DNA of 64,000 nt from PALSA-1003 sp963741315 (GTDB taxonomy: Bacteria; Pseudomonadota; Gammaproteobacteria; Burkholderiales; Casimicrobiaceae), in contig CAVUHK010000008.1 of the NCBI GenBank assembly GCA_963741315.1, positions 186,001 through 250,000 on the forward strand, given 5' to 3'. The notes below the pieces were generated by a model. That model made no database searches. It saw only the letters and a program-made list of their open reading frames with translations, and was not told the DNA's origin. A program made the position numbers and the translations under genes. Every line of letters begins with the position of its first letter. Positions within the stretch are counted from its first letter, which is position 1. Positions 43,162-57,088 of the stretch are shown here, one piece after another.

Positions 43162-43794
43162 ATGACATTCGACGACATCCGTCGGCTCAACATTCGAGAT
43201 GCGGGTAACTGGCCGCTGCTGCCGAAGGCGCTGATTCTCGGCGTCCTGTTCCTACTTATCGTCGCTGCGGGCGGCTTCTTCGACTGGAAGGATCAGCTCG
43301 AGGCCCTCGACAAGGCGCAGGACGAGGAAGCGAAACTGCGCGTCAGTTACGCCGAAAAGAAGGCGAAGGCGGTCAACCTCGAACTCTATGTGCAGCAACT
43401 GCGCGAAATCGAGCAATCGTTCGGCGCGCTGCTCAAGCAACTTCCGAACAAATCCGAAATGGATGCGCTGCTGACCGACATCAATCAGGCCGGGCTCGGC
43501 CGCGGCCTGCAGTTCGAACTGTTCCGTCCGGCGTCGCAGGAGCGCATGGCGGACTTCTACGCCGAGCTGCCGATCAGCCTGCGCATCACCGGCACCTACC
43601 ATGACATGGGCGCCTTCGCCAGCGACGTGGCGCAACTGCCGCGCATCGTGACGCTCAACGACGTCGGCATCCTCAACGACAAGGGAACGTTGACGATGGA
43701 AGCGACCGCCAAGACCTATCGCTACCTCGACGAACAGGAAGTCGCGAACCAGCGCAAGGCGGCCAAGGAAGCCAAGGACAAGGCCAAGAAATGA
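43162..43794 (+). CDS. pilO: Type IV pilus assembly protein PilO
   Basis: Inner-membrane protein of 210 residues with a short cytoplasmic tail, one span (ALILGVLFLLIVAAGGFFDW), a coiled coil (residues 45-95) and a periplasmic domain containing LPNKSEMDALLTDINQAGLGRGLQFELF, quoted here only by its start LPNKSEMDALLTDINQAG. It forms a heterodimer with PilN. Its stop overlaps the pilP start by 4 nt. Confidence 0.94.
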   Translation: MTFDDIRRLNIRDAGNWPLLPKALILGVLFLLIVAAGGFFDWKDQLEALDKAQDEEAKLRVSYAEKKAKAVNLELYVQQLREIEQSFGALLKQLPNKSEMDALLTDINQAGLGRGLQFELFRPASQERMADFYAELPISLRITGTYHDMGAFASDVAQLPRIVTLNDVGILNDKGTLTMEATAKTYRYLDEQEVANQRKAAKEAKDKAKK

Positions 43795-44324
43795 TCCGCA
43801 ATGCACTCATCTGTTGTGGAGTCGGCCTGATCGTCGCCGCCTGCGGCGGGGAGAGCCATCAGGACCTGCGCGCGTGGATGCAGGACCAGGGCAAGGGCGT
43901 CAAGGGCAAGCTCGATCCGTTGCCCCAGGTCAAGCCGTACGAGCCGTTCACGTACAACGCTTTTGACCTGCCGGACCCGTTCAAACCGCGCAAGATCGAA
44001 CCGGCGAAGGGTGGCAGCAAATTGGCGCCGGATCTGAACCGACGCAAGGAGCCGCTCGAATCGTTTCCGCTGGAATCGCTGCAGATGGTGGGTACTCTGC
44101 AGCGAGGCAAGAACACCTACGCACTGGTGCGCACGACCGACAAGGACATCTATCAGATCAGGATAGGCAACTATCTGGGCCAGAACTTCGGGGTCGTCGT
44201 ACAGATCTCCGAAGGCGAAGTTCAGGTCAGGGAACTCGTGCAGGACGGCGCCGGCGACTGGACGGAGCGATCGAGCACGATCCAGCTGGCCGAAGCGGAT
44301 CAACGACAGGAGCGACGCAAATGA
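43791..44324 (+). CDS. pilP: Type IV pilus assembly lipoprotein PilP
   Basis: Inner-membrane lipoprotein of 177 residues. The signal ends LIVAACGGES (lipobox Cys). A low-complexity linker carries DLPDPFKPRK, typical of PilP, and the beta-domain holds LQMVGTLQRGKNTYALVRTTDKDIYQIRIGNY, of which MVGTLQRGKNTYALV is the clearest match. It links PilN/PilO to the secretin PilQ. Both ends overlap neighbours by 4 nt. Confidence 0.94.
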   Translation: MIRNALICCGVGLIVAACGGESHQDLRAWMQDQGKGVKGKLDPLPQVKPYEPFTYNAFDLPDPFKPRKIEPAKGGSKLAPDLNRRKEPLESFPLESLQMVGTLQRGKNTYALVRTTDKDIYQIRIGNYLGQNFGVVVQISEGEVQVRELVQDGAGDWTERSSTIQLAEADQRQERRK

Positions 44325-46579
44325 GGCCCATGGCATCCATCGAAACGAATCGTGGGTATTGGCGAATGTGGGGCGGCATGGCCGTCCTCGGCGCCATCCT
44401 CTTCGTCGCCGGCATGGGCCACTCGCGGGCACAGACCCCCGTGCCGAACAGCATCGAATCGATGACGGTGTCCAAGGGCTCTTCGGGACGCACCATCGTG
44501 CAGTTCACGATGAAGTCGCCGGTGCCCAACCCGCCAGCGGGCTTCTCGATCAGCAGTCCGGCGCGCATCGCGCTGGATTTTCTCGACACCGTCAATGGCC
44601 TCGGACGCACGGTGCAGGAAGTCAGCGATCCGGCGTTGCGCAGTCTGAACGTGGTGCAGGCGGGCAATCGCACCCGCGTCGTGTTCAACCTCAACAAGCC
44701 GCAATCCTTCGACACGCAGATCGAGGGTAACGTCGTCAGCGTGACGCTCAACGACCAGCCGACACCGACCGCGGCGGCGCCGACGACGGTATCGCGCTTC
44801 GCGGAAGCGCGGCCCGGCGAGGCCACGCACGCGTTGCGCGATGTCGATTTCCGCCGCGGCAAGAACGGCGAGGGACGCATCATCGTCGACCTTTCCGACA
44901 GCGCGACGGGCATCGACATACGCCAGCAGGGCAAGGTGCTCATCGTCGACTTCCTCAGGACCTCGCTGCCGCGCAATCTCGAGCGGCGCATGGACGTGAG
45001 CGATTTCGCGACACCTGTGACGACGGTCGATACGTTCGCGCAGGGCGGCAATTCGCGAATCGTCATCGAGCCCAAGGGCTTGTGGGAGCACTCGGCGTAT
45101 CAGGCGAACAATCAGTTCATCGTCGAAATCAAGCCGATCCAGGAGGACCCGAACAAGCTCACGCAGGGCACGCGCGCGGGCTACAAGGGCGAGAAGCTTT
45201 CGCTCAATTTCCAGAACGTCGAGGTTCGCGCGGTGCTGCAGGTCATCGCCGACTTCACTGGCCTGAACATCATCACCAGCGACACGGTGACCGGCAGCCT
45301 GACGTTGCGCCTGAAGGACATCCCCTGGGACCAGGCGCTCGACATCATCATGCAGACCAAGGGCCTCGACATGCGCAAGAACGGCAATGTCGTGCTCATC
45401 GCGCCGCGCGAGGAACTTGCAGTCAAGGAAAAGCAGCAACTCGAGGCGCAACTGCAGATCAGCGAACTTGAGCCGCTGCAGTTCGAGAGTTTCCAGCTGA
45501 ACTACATCCGTGCTCAGGATCTGGCCAATCTGCTGCAATCGAACAAGCAGCAGCAGTTTGGTCTGGGCGCCGGGCAAACGTCGACCACCGGCGGCCAGGG
45601 CTCGATCATTTCGAAACGCGGCGTGGCCATCGTTGATCCGCGAACCAACATCCTTTTCGTGTCGGACACCGCGGCGCGGCTGGAAGACGTGCGGCGGATC
45701 ATCCGTCAGCTCGATACGCCGGTGCGGCAGGTGACGATCGAAAGCCGGATCGTGATCGCCGACGACAAGTTCAGCAGGCAGCTCGGCATACGCTTCGGCA
45801 TGCAGACCGGGTTCACGCTGCAGAAACGCTACGCTGGCGGTATCGGCGGCAACCTGAACACGCAGCCGGTGGTGCACACCGAAGGCAACACCGTGACGCG
45901 CGACACGCGCACCCAGACGCCCTACGAGCTGGCCTCGGGCCTCGCAACGGCCGGATATTCCGACTCGCCACAGCTCAACGTCAACCTTCCAGTCGTCAAC
46001 CCTGCCGGGCAAATCGCGCTGACGCTGATCAATCTCGGCAGCGGCAACCTGATCAACCTGGAATTGTCCGCGCTCGAAGCCGACAGTCGCGGCAAGGTCG
46101 TGTCGAGCCCACGCGTCGTCACCGCAGACAACCAGAAGGCGTCGATCGAGCAGGGCACGGAAATCCCGTACGTAACTCCGGGAACCGCCAACAGTCCGGC
46201 AACCGTGCAGTTCAAGAAGGCGGTGCTGCGCCTCGATGTCACGCCGCAGATCACGCCGGACAACCGCGTCACGATGACTGTCGAAATCCGCAAGGATTCG
46301 GTCGGACAGCAAGTGAATCTGGGCAACGGCTTTACGGTGCCGTCGATCGACACCAAGAACGTCATCACCCAGATCACCGTCAACAACGGCGACACCGCGG
46401 TGATCGGCGGCATCTACGAAGAGGCCGTCAACAACGACGTGACCAAGGTTCCGTTCCTCGGCGATTTGCCGATCCTGGGCTATCTGTTCAAGACGACGGG
46501 GAAGACGATAGACAAGCAGGAGCTGCTGATCTTCCTTACGCCGCGCGTGCTCAAGGACTCGATCACAGCGGTACGGTAG
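44321..46579 (+). CDS. pilQ: Type IV pilus secretin PilQ
   Basis: Outer-membrane channel for the pilus fibre, 752 residues. The N-terminus has a signal peptide (AVLGAILFVAGMGHSRA). Two AMIN domains that bind peptidoglycan follow (residues 40-270). Next are an STN/N0 domain (LSLNFQNVEVRAVLQVIADF), an N1 KH-like domain and the C-terminal secretin domain (SRGKVVSSPRVVTADNQKA, VPFLGDLPILGYLFKT). It closes the pil operon; aroK follows 55 nt downstream. Confidence 0.96.
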   Translation: MRPMASIETNRGYWRMWGGMAVLGAILFVAGMGHSRAQTPVPNSIESMTVSKGSSGRTIVQFTMKSPVPNPPAGFSISSPARIALDFLDTVNGLGRTVQEVSDPALRSLNVVQAGNRTRVVFNLNKPQSFDTQIEGNVVSVTLNDQPTPTAAAPTTVSRFAEARPGEATHALRDVDFRRGKNGEGRIIVDLSDSATGIDIRQQGKVLIVDFLRTSLPRNLERRMDVSDFATPVTTVDTFAQGGNSRIVIEPKGLWEHSAYQANNQFIVEIKPIQEDPNKLTQGTRAGYKGEKLSLNFQNVEVRAVLQVIADFTGLNIITSDTVTGSLTLRLKDIPWDQALDIIMQTKGLDMRKNGNVVLIAPREELAVKEKQQLEAQLQISELEPLQFESFQLNYIRAQDLANLLQSNKQQQFGLGAGQTSTTGGQGSIISKRGVAIVDPRTNILFVSDTAARLEDVRRIIRQLDTPVRQVTIESRIVIADDKFSRQLGIRFGMQTGFTLQKRYAGGIGGNLNTQPVVHTEGNTVTRDTRTQTPYELASGLATAGYSDSPQLNVNLPVVNPAGQIALTLINLGSGNLINLELSALEADSRGKVVSSPRVVTADNQKASIEQGTEIPYVTPGTANSPATVQFKKAVLRLDVTPQITPDNRVTMTVEIRKDSVGQQVNLGNGFTVPSIDTKNVITQITVNNGDTAVIGGIYEEAVNNDVTKVPFLGDLPILGYLFKTTGKTIDKQELLIFLTPRVLKDSITAVR

Positions 46580-46629
46580 CGGCGCGCCGCTGGCGCGGCT
46601 CGCACCCCCGCAGGCTTTACACTAAAATG

Positions 46630-46651
46630 CCCCGATGCACATGCATCGGGG
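46630..46651. promoter_or_regulatory. Perfect 22-bp palindrome over the aroK start codon
   Basis: CCCCGATGCA and TGCATCGGGG are exact inverted arms around CA. The aroK ATG at 46635 lies in the left arm and the next in-frame ATG (46641) at the centre. TAAAAT at 46623-46628 just upstream could be a -10 box. As RNA the arms would hide the start codons; as DNA the element could bind a dimeric protein, and it may help end pilQ transcripts. Confidence 0.6.
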
Positions 46652-47165
46652 CAATTTGTTTCTGGTGGGCATGCCGGGCAGCGGGAAATCCACGCTCGGG
46701 CGTCTGCTCGCCAAGCGTCTCGACAAGCGCTTCTACGACACCGATGCCGAGCTGGAGCACCGGCTTGGCGTGACCATTCCCGTGATCTTCGAACTCGAAG
46801 GCGAGCCGGGATTCCGCGATCGGGAAGCGGCAATCGTGAGCGAGTTCGTCGGCTACGAGAACGTCATTCTCGCCACCGGCGGCGGCGCGGTCCTGCGCGT
46901 CGAGAATCGCGCCTGCCTGAAGCAGAATGGCAGCGTGTTGTACCTGCATGCGGCGCCGGAGACGCTCTGGGACCGCACACGTCGCAGCAAGCATCGTCCG
47001 CTGTTGCAAGCCGCTGATCCGCTCGCCCGCCTGTCCGAGCTGTACGCCTTCCGCGATCCGATCTATCGCGAAGTGGCAGACTTCGTTGTCGAATCCGACC
47101 AGGAACAGGTCATCCGCCTCGCGCAGCGCCTCGAGCAGCAATTGCGCTCGGCCGCACGCGCTTGA
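46635..47165 (+). CDS. aroK: Shikimate kinase
   Basis: Phosphorylates shikimate with ATP in the aromatic amino acid pathway. The 176-residue protein has Walker A GMPGSGKSTLGRLLA, the shikimate-binding FYDTDAELEHRLG and EPGFRDREAAIV, ILATGGGAVLR and the lid RSKHRPLL. The start is ATG 46635 or 46641. aroK-aroB after pilQ is a conserved order. Downstream aroB begins 5 nt later but is frameshifted. Confidence 0.96.
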   Translation: MHMHRGNLFLVGMPGSGKSTLGRLLAKRLDKRFYDTDAELEHRLGVTIPVIFELEGEPGFRDREAAIVSEFVGYENVILATGGGAVLRVENRACLKQNGSVLYLHAAPETLWDRTRRSKHRPLLQAADPLARLSELYAFRDPIYREVADFVVESDQEQVIRLAQRLEQQLRSAARA

Positions 47166-47169
47166 TGTC

Positions 47170-48257
47170 GTGCGCACGCTGACGGTCGCGCTCGGCGCGC
47201 GCAGCTATCCGATCCACATCGGCGCGGGACTGCTGGAACGCGCCGGAGATCTGCTGCCGCCGTCGCGTGCGGCGCGCGCGGTCATCGTCACCAATGCGAC
47301 AGTCGCGGCACATCATCTGGCGCCGCTGCGCTCGGCGCTGACGCGCGCCGGCGTGCACAAGCGACACGGTGCTCATTCCCGACGGCGAAGTGCACAAGGA
47401 CTGGGCAACGCTCAACACGATCCATACGCGGCTGCTCGAACTCGGCTGCGGAGCGCTCGACGCTGCTCGTCGCGCTGGGCGGCGGCGTGGTGGGCGACCT
47501 CGCGGGATTTGCCGCGGCGACGTACCAGCGCGGCATGCCGCTGGTGCAGATACCGACGACGCTGCTCGCTCAGGTCGACTCGTCGGTGGGCGGCAAGACC
47601 GCGATCAATCACCCGCTGGGCAAGAACATGGTCGGCGTTTTCTACCAGCCCTCGGCGGTGATCATCGACACCGCGACATTGGCGAGCTTGCCCGCGCGCG
47701 AGTTGGCAGCGGGCGCCGCGGAGGTCATCAAGTACGGTGCGGCCTGCGACGCCGGATTTTTCGAATGGCTCGATGCGACGCTCGAACGGCTGCTCTCGCG
47801 CGACGACGATGCGGTCGCGCACGCGATCTTCGAGAGCTGCAGGATCAAGGCGGCCATCGTTGCTGCAGACGAGCGCGAAGTTGGCGAGCGGGCAATCCTG
47901 AACTTCGGTCACACCTTCGGCCACGCTATCGAAGCGGCAAAGAACTACGACGGCACGTGGCTGCACGGCGAGGCCGTCGCCGCCGGCATGGTGCTCGCGG
48001 CGGAGTTGTCGGTCCGCGTGGCGTCCTTGCCTCCGGGCGATAGCGCGCGCGTGCGGCAGATGGTCGTGCGGGCGGGGCTGCCGGACCGCGCGCCGGCGCT
48101 GGGTGTGGATCGTTACATGGAGCTGATGGCGCGCGACAAGAAAGTCGAGCAGGGCGGCATGCGTTTCGTCGTTCTCGATGCGCTCGGCCGCTCCGCGCTG
48201 CGCAGTGGAATCGCGCGGGCAGACATCGTCGCGACATTGGCCGCGCACGCCGCGTAG
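47170..48257 (+). pseudogene. aroB: 3-dehydroquinate synthase with two frameshifts
   Basis: Converts DAHP to 3-dehydroquinate with NAD and a divalent metal. Similarity runs the full length but over three frames. Frame one gives TLTVALGARSYPIHIGAGLL to AGVHK; frame two DTVLIPDGEVHKDWATL to LGC; frame three ERSTLLVALGGGVVGDLAGF, then IPTTLLAQVDSSVGGKTAIN and NFGHTFGHAIE with the metal-binding His residues. Removing C47362 and G47450 restores one 361-residue frame from GTG 47170. Both breaks are single extra bases. Since aroK is intact and the enzyme is needed for aromatic amino acids, sequencing error is the simplest reading; true inactivation is possible. Confidence 0.88.
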
Positions 48258-48287
48258 CGGCGCTGGCCTCTGCACGCCCCGCCAAAT

Positions 48288-48313
48288 GAAAAACGGCGCC
48301 CGCAGGCGCCGTT
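48288..48313 (-). terminator. Intrinsic terminator shared by the convergent aroB and lipoprotein genes
   Basis: AACGGCGCC (48292-48300) and GGCGCCGTT (48305-48313) form a 9-bp stem with a 4-nt loop. On the minus strand it is followed by TTTTCATT, so it serves the lipoprotein gene; the plus side lacks a T-run. The stem sequence is identical to that of the livK terminator. Confidence 0.75.
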
Positions 48314-48334
48314 CGAATCAGGCATCTCCCGCGA

Positions 48335-49678
48335 TCAGTTGCAGGTGACTCCTGAGGTGATTGACTTCTGCGGCGTGCTCGAATCGGCGACCGCGATCGG
48401 ATGCGCGCCCGAAGTGTCGGTGAAGCCGCTGACGGTGAACGAACCCGGCGACGTGGTCACGCCTGCGTTCGGGACGACGGTTCCGCCCGGCGCGGTAACG
48501 CTGAACGGCGGCGTGCCGCCCGAGATGACGAACGCGAAGGTCTTTCCGGTGCAGCTACCGGCACCGGTAACCGTATACGACGCGGGCGCAATCACGAGCG
48601 CAGGGGCCACCGGCGGCCCCGGCGGTGTCGGCGGCGCGGCGGTACCCGGTGCATTGATGAGCTGCGCGGTGGTCTGTCGGCCAGTAGCGTCGACGATGGT
48701 GAATACGAGGGGATTGACGCACGCGCCGTTGGTGATCGCTTCGAAGAATCCGCCCGCTGCACTGACGACCGAGTTGATCAGCGTAATCGCTCCCGGGAAG
48801 GTCGACGACACCCGATACGGCGCTGTGCCGCCATAGATGAAGTAGTCGACGCGGAAACCGCTACTGCAAGTCGCCGAATCGGGGCCATTGATGGTTGCGA
48901 CCGGCGGCACGACCGACAGTATCGCCGAGCCATCGGTCGACTGCACGATGGTGAACGTGCCGATAATGGAATTGCCGGTGGACACCTCGGTCGCGCGCAG
49001 CACCGCCGGCTGAGTCGCGGCGTTGACGGCAGCCTGCAGGATGACCTGCGCCTTGCCGTTGGCGTCCGACACCGTGGTCAGCGTCGCAACCAGCGGTTGC
49101 GCCGGGTTGCTGCTCTGGATCGCAAACTGGCCCGACACAACGTCGAATCTCACCGCACGATTGGGTATGCCCGCGCCGCCGGCCCCGGTGACGGTGACCG
49201 ACGCGGTCGCCGTGTCGCCGGAGCAAACCGTATTGGCGCCGCATGTGGTGCGCGCTGGCGTGATGGTCAGTGTGTTGAAGATGGGCGCGGCGCGTACTGT
49301 TACCGTCGACGTCGCGGTCTGACCGATCGCGTCCTGGATGGTAATCACGGTTACCGTATCCGCCGAGACATCGTTGGCAAGCAGCACGACCGTGTTGCCG
49401 TTCACGCTCTGGCCCACCGGCATGATCGTGGCGTTGCTCGAGAACGCGACGTACGGCGCCAGGCCACCGCTGACCGTCAGCGTGGCAGGCGTGTGCGAGT
49501 ACACCGTGGCCGCAGGCGGCAAGACGAAAAGCGGACCCGGCGCCGGCGTAATGGGAGCGAATGGGTTGTTGGGTGCTCCGCTACCGCCACCGCAGCCGCC
49601 AAGCGCGAGCAAGCCGGCGAATGCCAGCAACGCGAGAATCGGCCGCAGCCAGGGAGTATTCATAGGGTTTCTCGACAT
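48335..49678 (-). CDS. Secreted lipoprotein with Ig-like / big-type repeats, function unknown
   Basis: A 447-residue surface or periplasmic protein. The signal is a clear lipobox, AFAGLLALGGCGGGSG, followed by a Pro/Gly-rich linker. Several beta-sandwich units repeat the pattern ATLTVSGGLAPYVAFSSN, GGTAPYRVSSTFPG, ISGGTPPFSVTAPGG, with V-x-V-x-D-A-x-G-Q strand ends as in bacterial Ig-like modules. Four Cys residues in the body could pair. Codon use and composition are rich in Thr, Val, Ala and poor in charge, as in adhesin-like proteins. No enzyme motif is present. It is convergent with aroB and divergent from gltB, not part of either operon. Confidence 0.78.
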   Translation of the reverse strand: MSRNPMNTPWLRPILALLAFAGLLALGGCGGGSGAPNNPFAPITPAPGPLFVLPPAATVYSHTPATLTVSGGLAPYVAFSSNATIMPVGQSVNGNTVVLLANDVSADTVTVITIQDAIGQTATSTVTVRAAPIFNTLTITPARTTCGANTVCSGDTATASVTVTGAGGAGIPNRAVRFDVVSGQFAIQSSNPAQPLVATLTTVSDANGKAQVILQAAVNAATQPAVLRATEVSTGNSIIGTFTIVQSTDGSAILSVVPPVATINGPDSATCSSGFRVDYFIYGGTAPYRVSSTFPGAITLINSVVSAAGGFFEAITNGACVNPLVFTIVDATGRQTTAQLINAPGTAAPPTPPGPPVAPALVIAPASYTVTGAGSCTGKTFAFVISGGTPPFSVTAPGGTVVPNAGVTTSPGSFTVSGFTDTSGAHPIAVADSSTPQKSITSGVTCN

Positions 49679-49846
49679 GGGGGCATTCCTAATGATGATG
49701 TCCTAAAGATTTTGGGTTGGCCAACTCTTTTGAACGCTGCTACAAGCATATAGGCCACTTTGTTCAGATTAAAGCGCAAGTTTCGACCCGGCGCAAGTGC
49801 TTTTGGCAGGACAGGCATGCCGGGCGTCGAATCCATGCAACACGAG

Positions 49847-49875
49847 TTGCCGCAATGCAACAATATCGCTAGTAT
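49847..49875 (+). promoter_or_regulatory. Weak candidate promoter for gltBD
   Basis: TTGCCG (49847-49852) and TAGTAT (49870-49875) are spaced 17 nt, each 4 of 6 to consensus, about 90 nt before gltB in the 289-nt gap. An alternative promoter type (for example sigma-54) was looked for and not seen. Confidence 0.3.
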
Positions 49876-49967
49876 GAAAAACTTGTGGTGCAGGCACCGG
49901 ATCTGCCTGCGCGGCCCTGCAGGCCCCGATCCGATCGCGCCGCGACGCGCCGCTAGACGAGGATCAC

Positions 49968-54674
<4,707 letters not shown>

Positions 54675-54675
54675 C

Positions 54676-56097
54676 ATGGGGAAGATCACCGGTTTCATGG
54701 AGCTCGAGCGCATTTCGGAGGTCGCGCTCCCCGTCGAACAGCGAGTGCGCGGCTATCGCGAATTCATCCTCGCGCTCAAGGACGACGAGGCGACGCGACA
54801 GGGCGCGCGCTGCATGGATTGCGGCATTCCGTTCTGCCAGTCCGGCTGCCCGGTGCACAACATCATTCCCGACTGGAATGACCTGGTCTATCGGCATCAG
54901 TGGCGCGCCGCGCTCGAGGTCCTGCATTCGACCAACAATTTTCCCGAATTCACCGGGCGGGTGTGTCCCGCGCCGTGCGAGGCGGCGTGCACTCTGAACA
55001 TCAACAACGATCCGGTCGGAATCAAGTCGATCGAGCACTTCCTCATCGACAAGGGCTGGGAAGAAGGTTGGGTCGTCCCGCAACCGCCGACGGCAGCGAC
55101 CGGCAAGCGCGTCGCCGTGGTCGGCTCGGGACCGGCGGGCATGGCCTGCGCGCAACAGCTCGCGCGCGCCGGTCACCACGTCGTGCTGTTCGAGAAGAAC
55201 AACCGCATCGGCGGCCTGCTGCGTTACGGCATTCCCGATTTCAAGATGGAGAAGCATCTCATCGACCGGCGCATCGAGCAGATGCGCGCCGAAGGCGTCG
55301 AGTTTCGCGTCAACCAGCACATCGGCGTCACGGTTCCCGCGCTGGATCTGGTGAACGAATTCGACGCGGTCGCGCTCACCGTCGGCTCGGAAGAGCCGCG
55401 CGATCTCCAGTCGCCGGGACGAGAACTCGACGGCGTGCACTTCGCGATGGACTTCCTGCCGCTGCAGAACCGGCGCGTGGCGGGCGACTCCGGCGTGGAA
55501 TCATTGACGGCGAACGGCAAGCACGTCGTCGTCATCGGCGGCGGCGACACGGGATCCGACTGCGTCGGAACGTCGAATCGCCAGGGCGCCGTGTCGGTGA
55601 CGCAGTTCGAATTGCTGCCGCAGCCGCCCGAGCACGAGAACAAGCCGCTGGTATGGCCGTACTGGCCGATGAAGCTGCGCACGTCCTCGTCGCATGAGGA
55701 AGGTTGCCAGCGCGACTGGTCGGTGCAGACCAAGGCGTTCAAGGGCGAAGGCGGGAAGGTCCGTGCGCTGGTCGCGTCGCGGGTCGAGTTGAAGGACGGC
55801 AAGCTGGTCGAAGTTCCGGGAAGCGAGTTCGAAATCAAGGCCGATCTGGTCCTCTTCGCGATGGGTTACATTCATCCCGTGCATCGCGGCATGCTCGACG
55901 AACTGGGCCTGAAGTACGACGCGCGCGGCAATGTCGCGGCCGATACCGACAGCTACCGCACGTCGATGCCGAAGGTATACGCCGCCGGCGACACGCGACG
56001 CGGCCAGTCGCTGGTCGTGTGGGCTATTCGCGAAGGCCGCCAATGCGCACGCGCCATCGACGAGTTCCTGATGGGCGCGTCCGAATTGCCGCGTTAG
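54676..56097 (+). CDS. gltD: Glutamate synthase (NADPH) small subunit
   Basis: Flavoprotein of 473 residues that passes electrons from NADPH to GltB. The N-terminus has two cysteine clusters for 4Fe-4S centres, CMDCGIPFCQSGCPVHN and CPAPCEAACTL. FAD-binding VAVVGSGPAGMACAQQLARA and NADPH-binding VVVIGGGDTGSDCVGTSNR follow, and the C-terminal FAD motif is VYAAGDTRRGQSLVVWAI. It starts one base after gltB, so the subunits are cotranslated. Confidence 0.97.
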   Translation: MGKITGFMELERISEVALPVEQRVRGYREFILALKDDEATRQGARCMDCGIPFCQSGCPVHNIIPDWNDLVYRHQWRAALEVLHSTNNFPEFTGRVCPAPCEAACTLNINNDPVGIKSIEHFLIDKGWEEGWVVPQPPTAATGKRVAVVGSGPAGMACAQQLARAGHHVVLFEKNNRIGGLLRYGIPDFKMEKHLIDRRIEQMRAEGVEFRVNQHIGVTVPALDLVNEFDAVALTVGSEEPRDLQSPGRELDGVHFAMDFLPLQNRRVAGDSGVESLTANGKHVVVIGGGDTGSDCVGTSNRQGAVSVTQFELLPQPPEHENKPLVWPYWPMKLRTSSSHEEGCQRDWSVQTKAFKGEGGKVRALVASRVELKDGKLVEVPGSEFEIKADLVLFAMGYIHPVHRGMLDELGLKYDARGNVAADTDSYRTSMPKVYAAGDTRRGQSLVVWAIREGRQCARAIDEFLMGASELPR

Positions 56098-56108
56098 GCA
56101 GCACCCGC

Positions 56109-56987
56109 ATGACGGCAATCGCTACGCTGGACCTGACGAGCTGGGGTCAGGCGCCCACGCCCGACGCGCAACAGACCGCAGTGCTCACGCTCGAAGGCGG
56201 GGGAGTGCTCGTACTGCCGCACCTCGCGTTCAATCTCCGTGCGGACGAATCACGATTTTTGTCGCCGCAATGGTCCGATGGACGCGCGAAGAACATCAGC
56301 TTTGACGGCAAGGCCCTCAAGGGCGCGCGCGGGACGGCTGACGAGCTGGCGGCGCTGCAAGCGATGGTGGCTCGATTCGCGACCAGTGCGGCAAATCTGG
56401 TCGCGGCGCTGTTTCCCCGATATGCGCCTTATGTGCGCAGCGCGCGCACGAGTTTCAGGCCGCAACCGGCGACCGGTCGCGCGGTGTCGTGGCGCAAGGA
56501 CGATTCGCGGCTGCACGTCGACGCATTTCCTTCGCGGCCCAACCGGGGCGAGCGCATCCTGCGCGTCTTCTGCAACGTCAATCCTTCCGAAGACCGCGTC
56601 TGGCGCGTAGGCGAGGATTTCGCGGTCATGGCCAGGCAATTGCTGCCGAGGGTGCGGCGTCCGTGGCCGGGCGCGCCGGCACTGCTGTCGTTGCTGCGCG
56701 TGACCAAGGGCGCGCGCAGCGACTACGACCACCTGATGCTCGGCCTGCACGATTGCGCCAAGGCGGACATGAGCTATCAGCAGAACTGCAGGCAGCAGGT
56801 GGTGCGTTTCGCGCCCGGTACGACGTGGCTCTGCTTCTCGGACCAGGTCATGCACGCCGCGATCTCGGGTCAGCATATGCTGGAACAGACGATCCACCTG
56901 CCCGTCAGCGCTCTCTACGATCGCGCCAGTTCCCCGTTGGCGATACTCGAGCGCCTGTGCGGCCGGGCACTGGTACCTGCGGCGTAA
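56109..56987 (+). CDS. kdoO: Kdo 3-hydroxylase KdoO (Fe(II)/2-oxoglutarate dioxygenase)
   Basis: Converts the outer Kdo of lipopolysaccharide to Ko by hydroxylating C3, using O2 and 2-oxoglutarate. The 292-residue protein has the iron triad HVD at residues 136-138 (DDSRLHVDAFPSRPNRGERI) and the distal His249 in SDQVMHAAISGQH. RVFCNVNPSEDRVWRVGE and the N-terminal GGGVLVLPHLAF are further family matches. Length and motifs agree with Burkholderia and Yersinia KdoO as I recall them. It sits 11 nt after gltD, far from waaA at 27 kb that supplies its substrate. A terminator-like hairpin follows at 57039-57058 (CGCATTC/GAATGCG). Confidence 0.83.
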   Translation: MTAIATLDLTSWGQAPTPDAQQTAVLTLEGGGVLVLPHLAFNLRADESRFLSPQWSDGRAKNISFDGKALKGARGTADELAALQAMVARFATSAANLVAALFPRYAPYVRSARTSFRPQPATGRAVSWRKDDSRLHVDAFPSRPNRGERILRVFCNVNPSEDRVWRVGEDFAVMARQLLPRVRRPWPGAPALLSLLRVTKGARSDYDHLMLGLHDCAKADMSYQQNCRQQVVRFAPGTTWLCFSDQVMHAAISGQHMLEQTIHLPVSALYDRASSPLAILERLCGRALVPAA

Positions 56988-57088
56988 CATACGCGACCTA
57001 GCGCCTGCGGATTTTGCGGGATTTTTCGCGGGCACGAACGCATTCGCGAGAGAATGCGCTTTGTACTCACCGCAGCAGGTCCCCATCG

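Noticed and set aside
47340..47470. Programmed ribosomal frameshifting in aroB
   Set aside because: Two +1 events within 100 bp with no shared slippery motif or stimulatory structure; aroB is not known to use frameshifting. An extra-base error or mutation is simpler.
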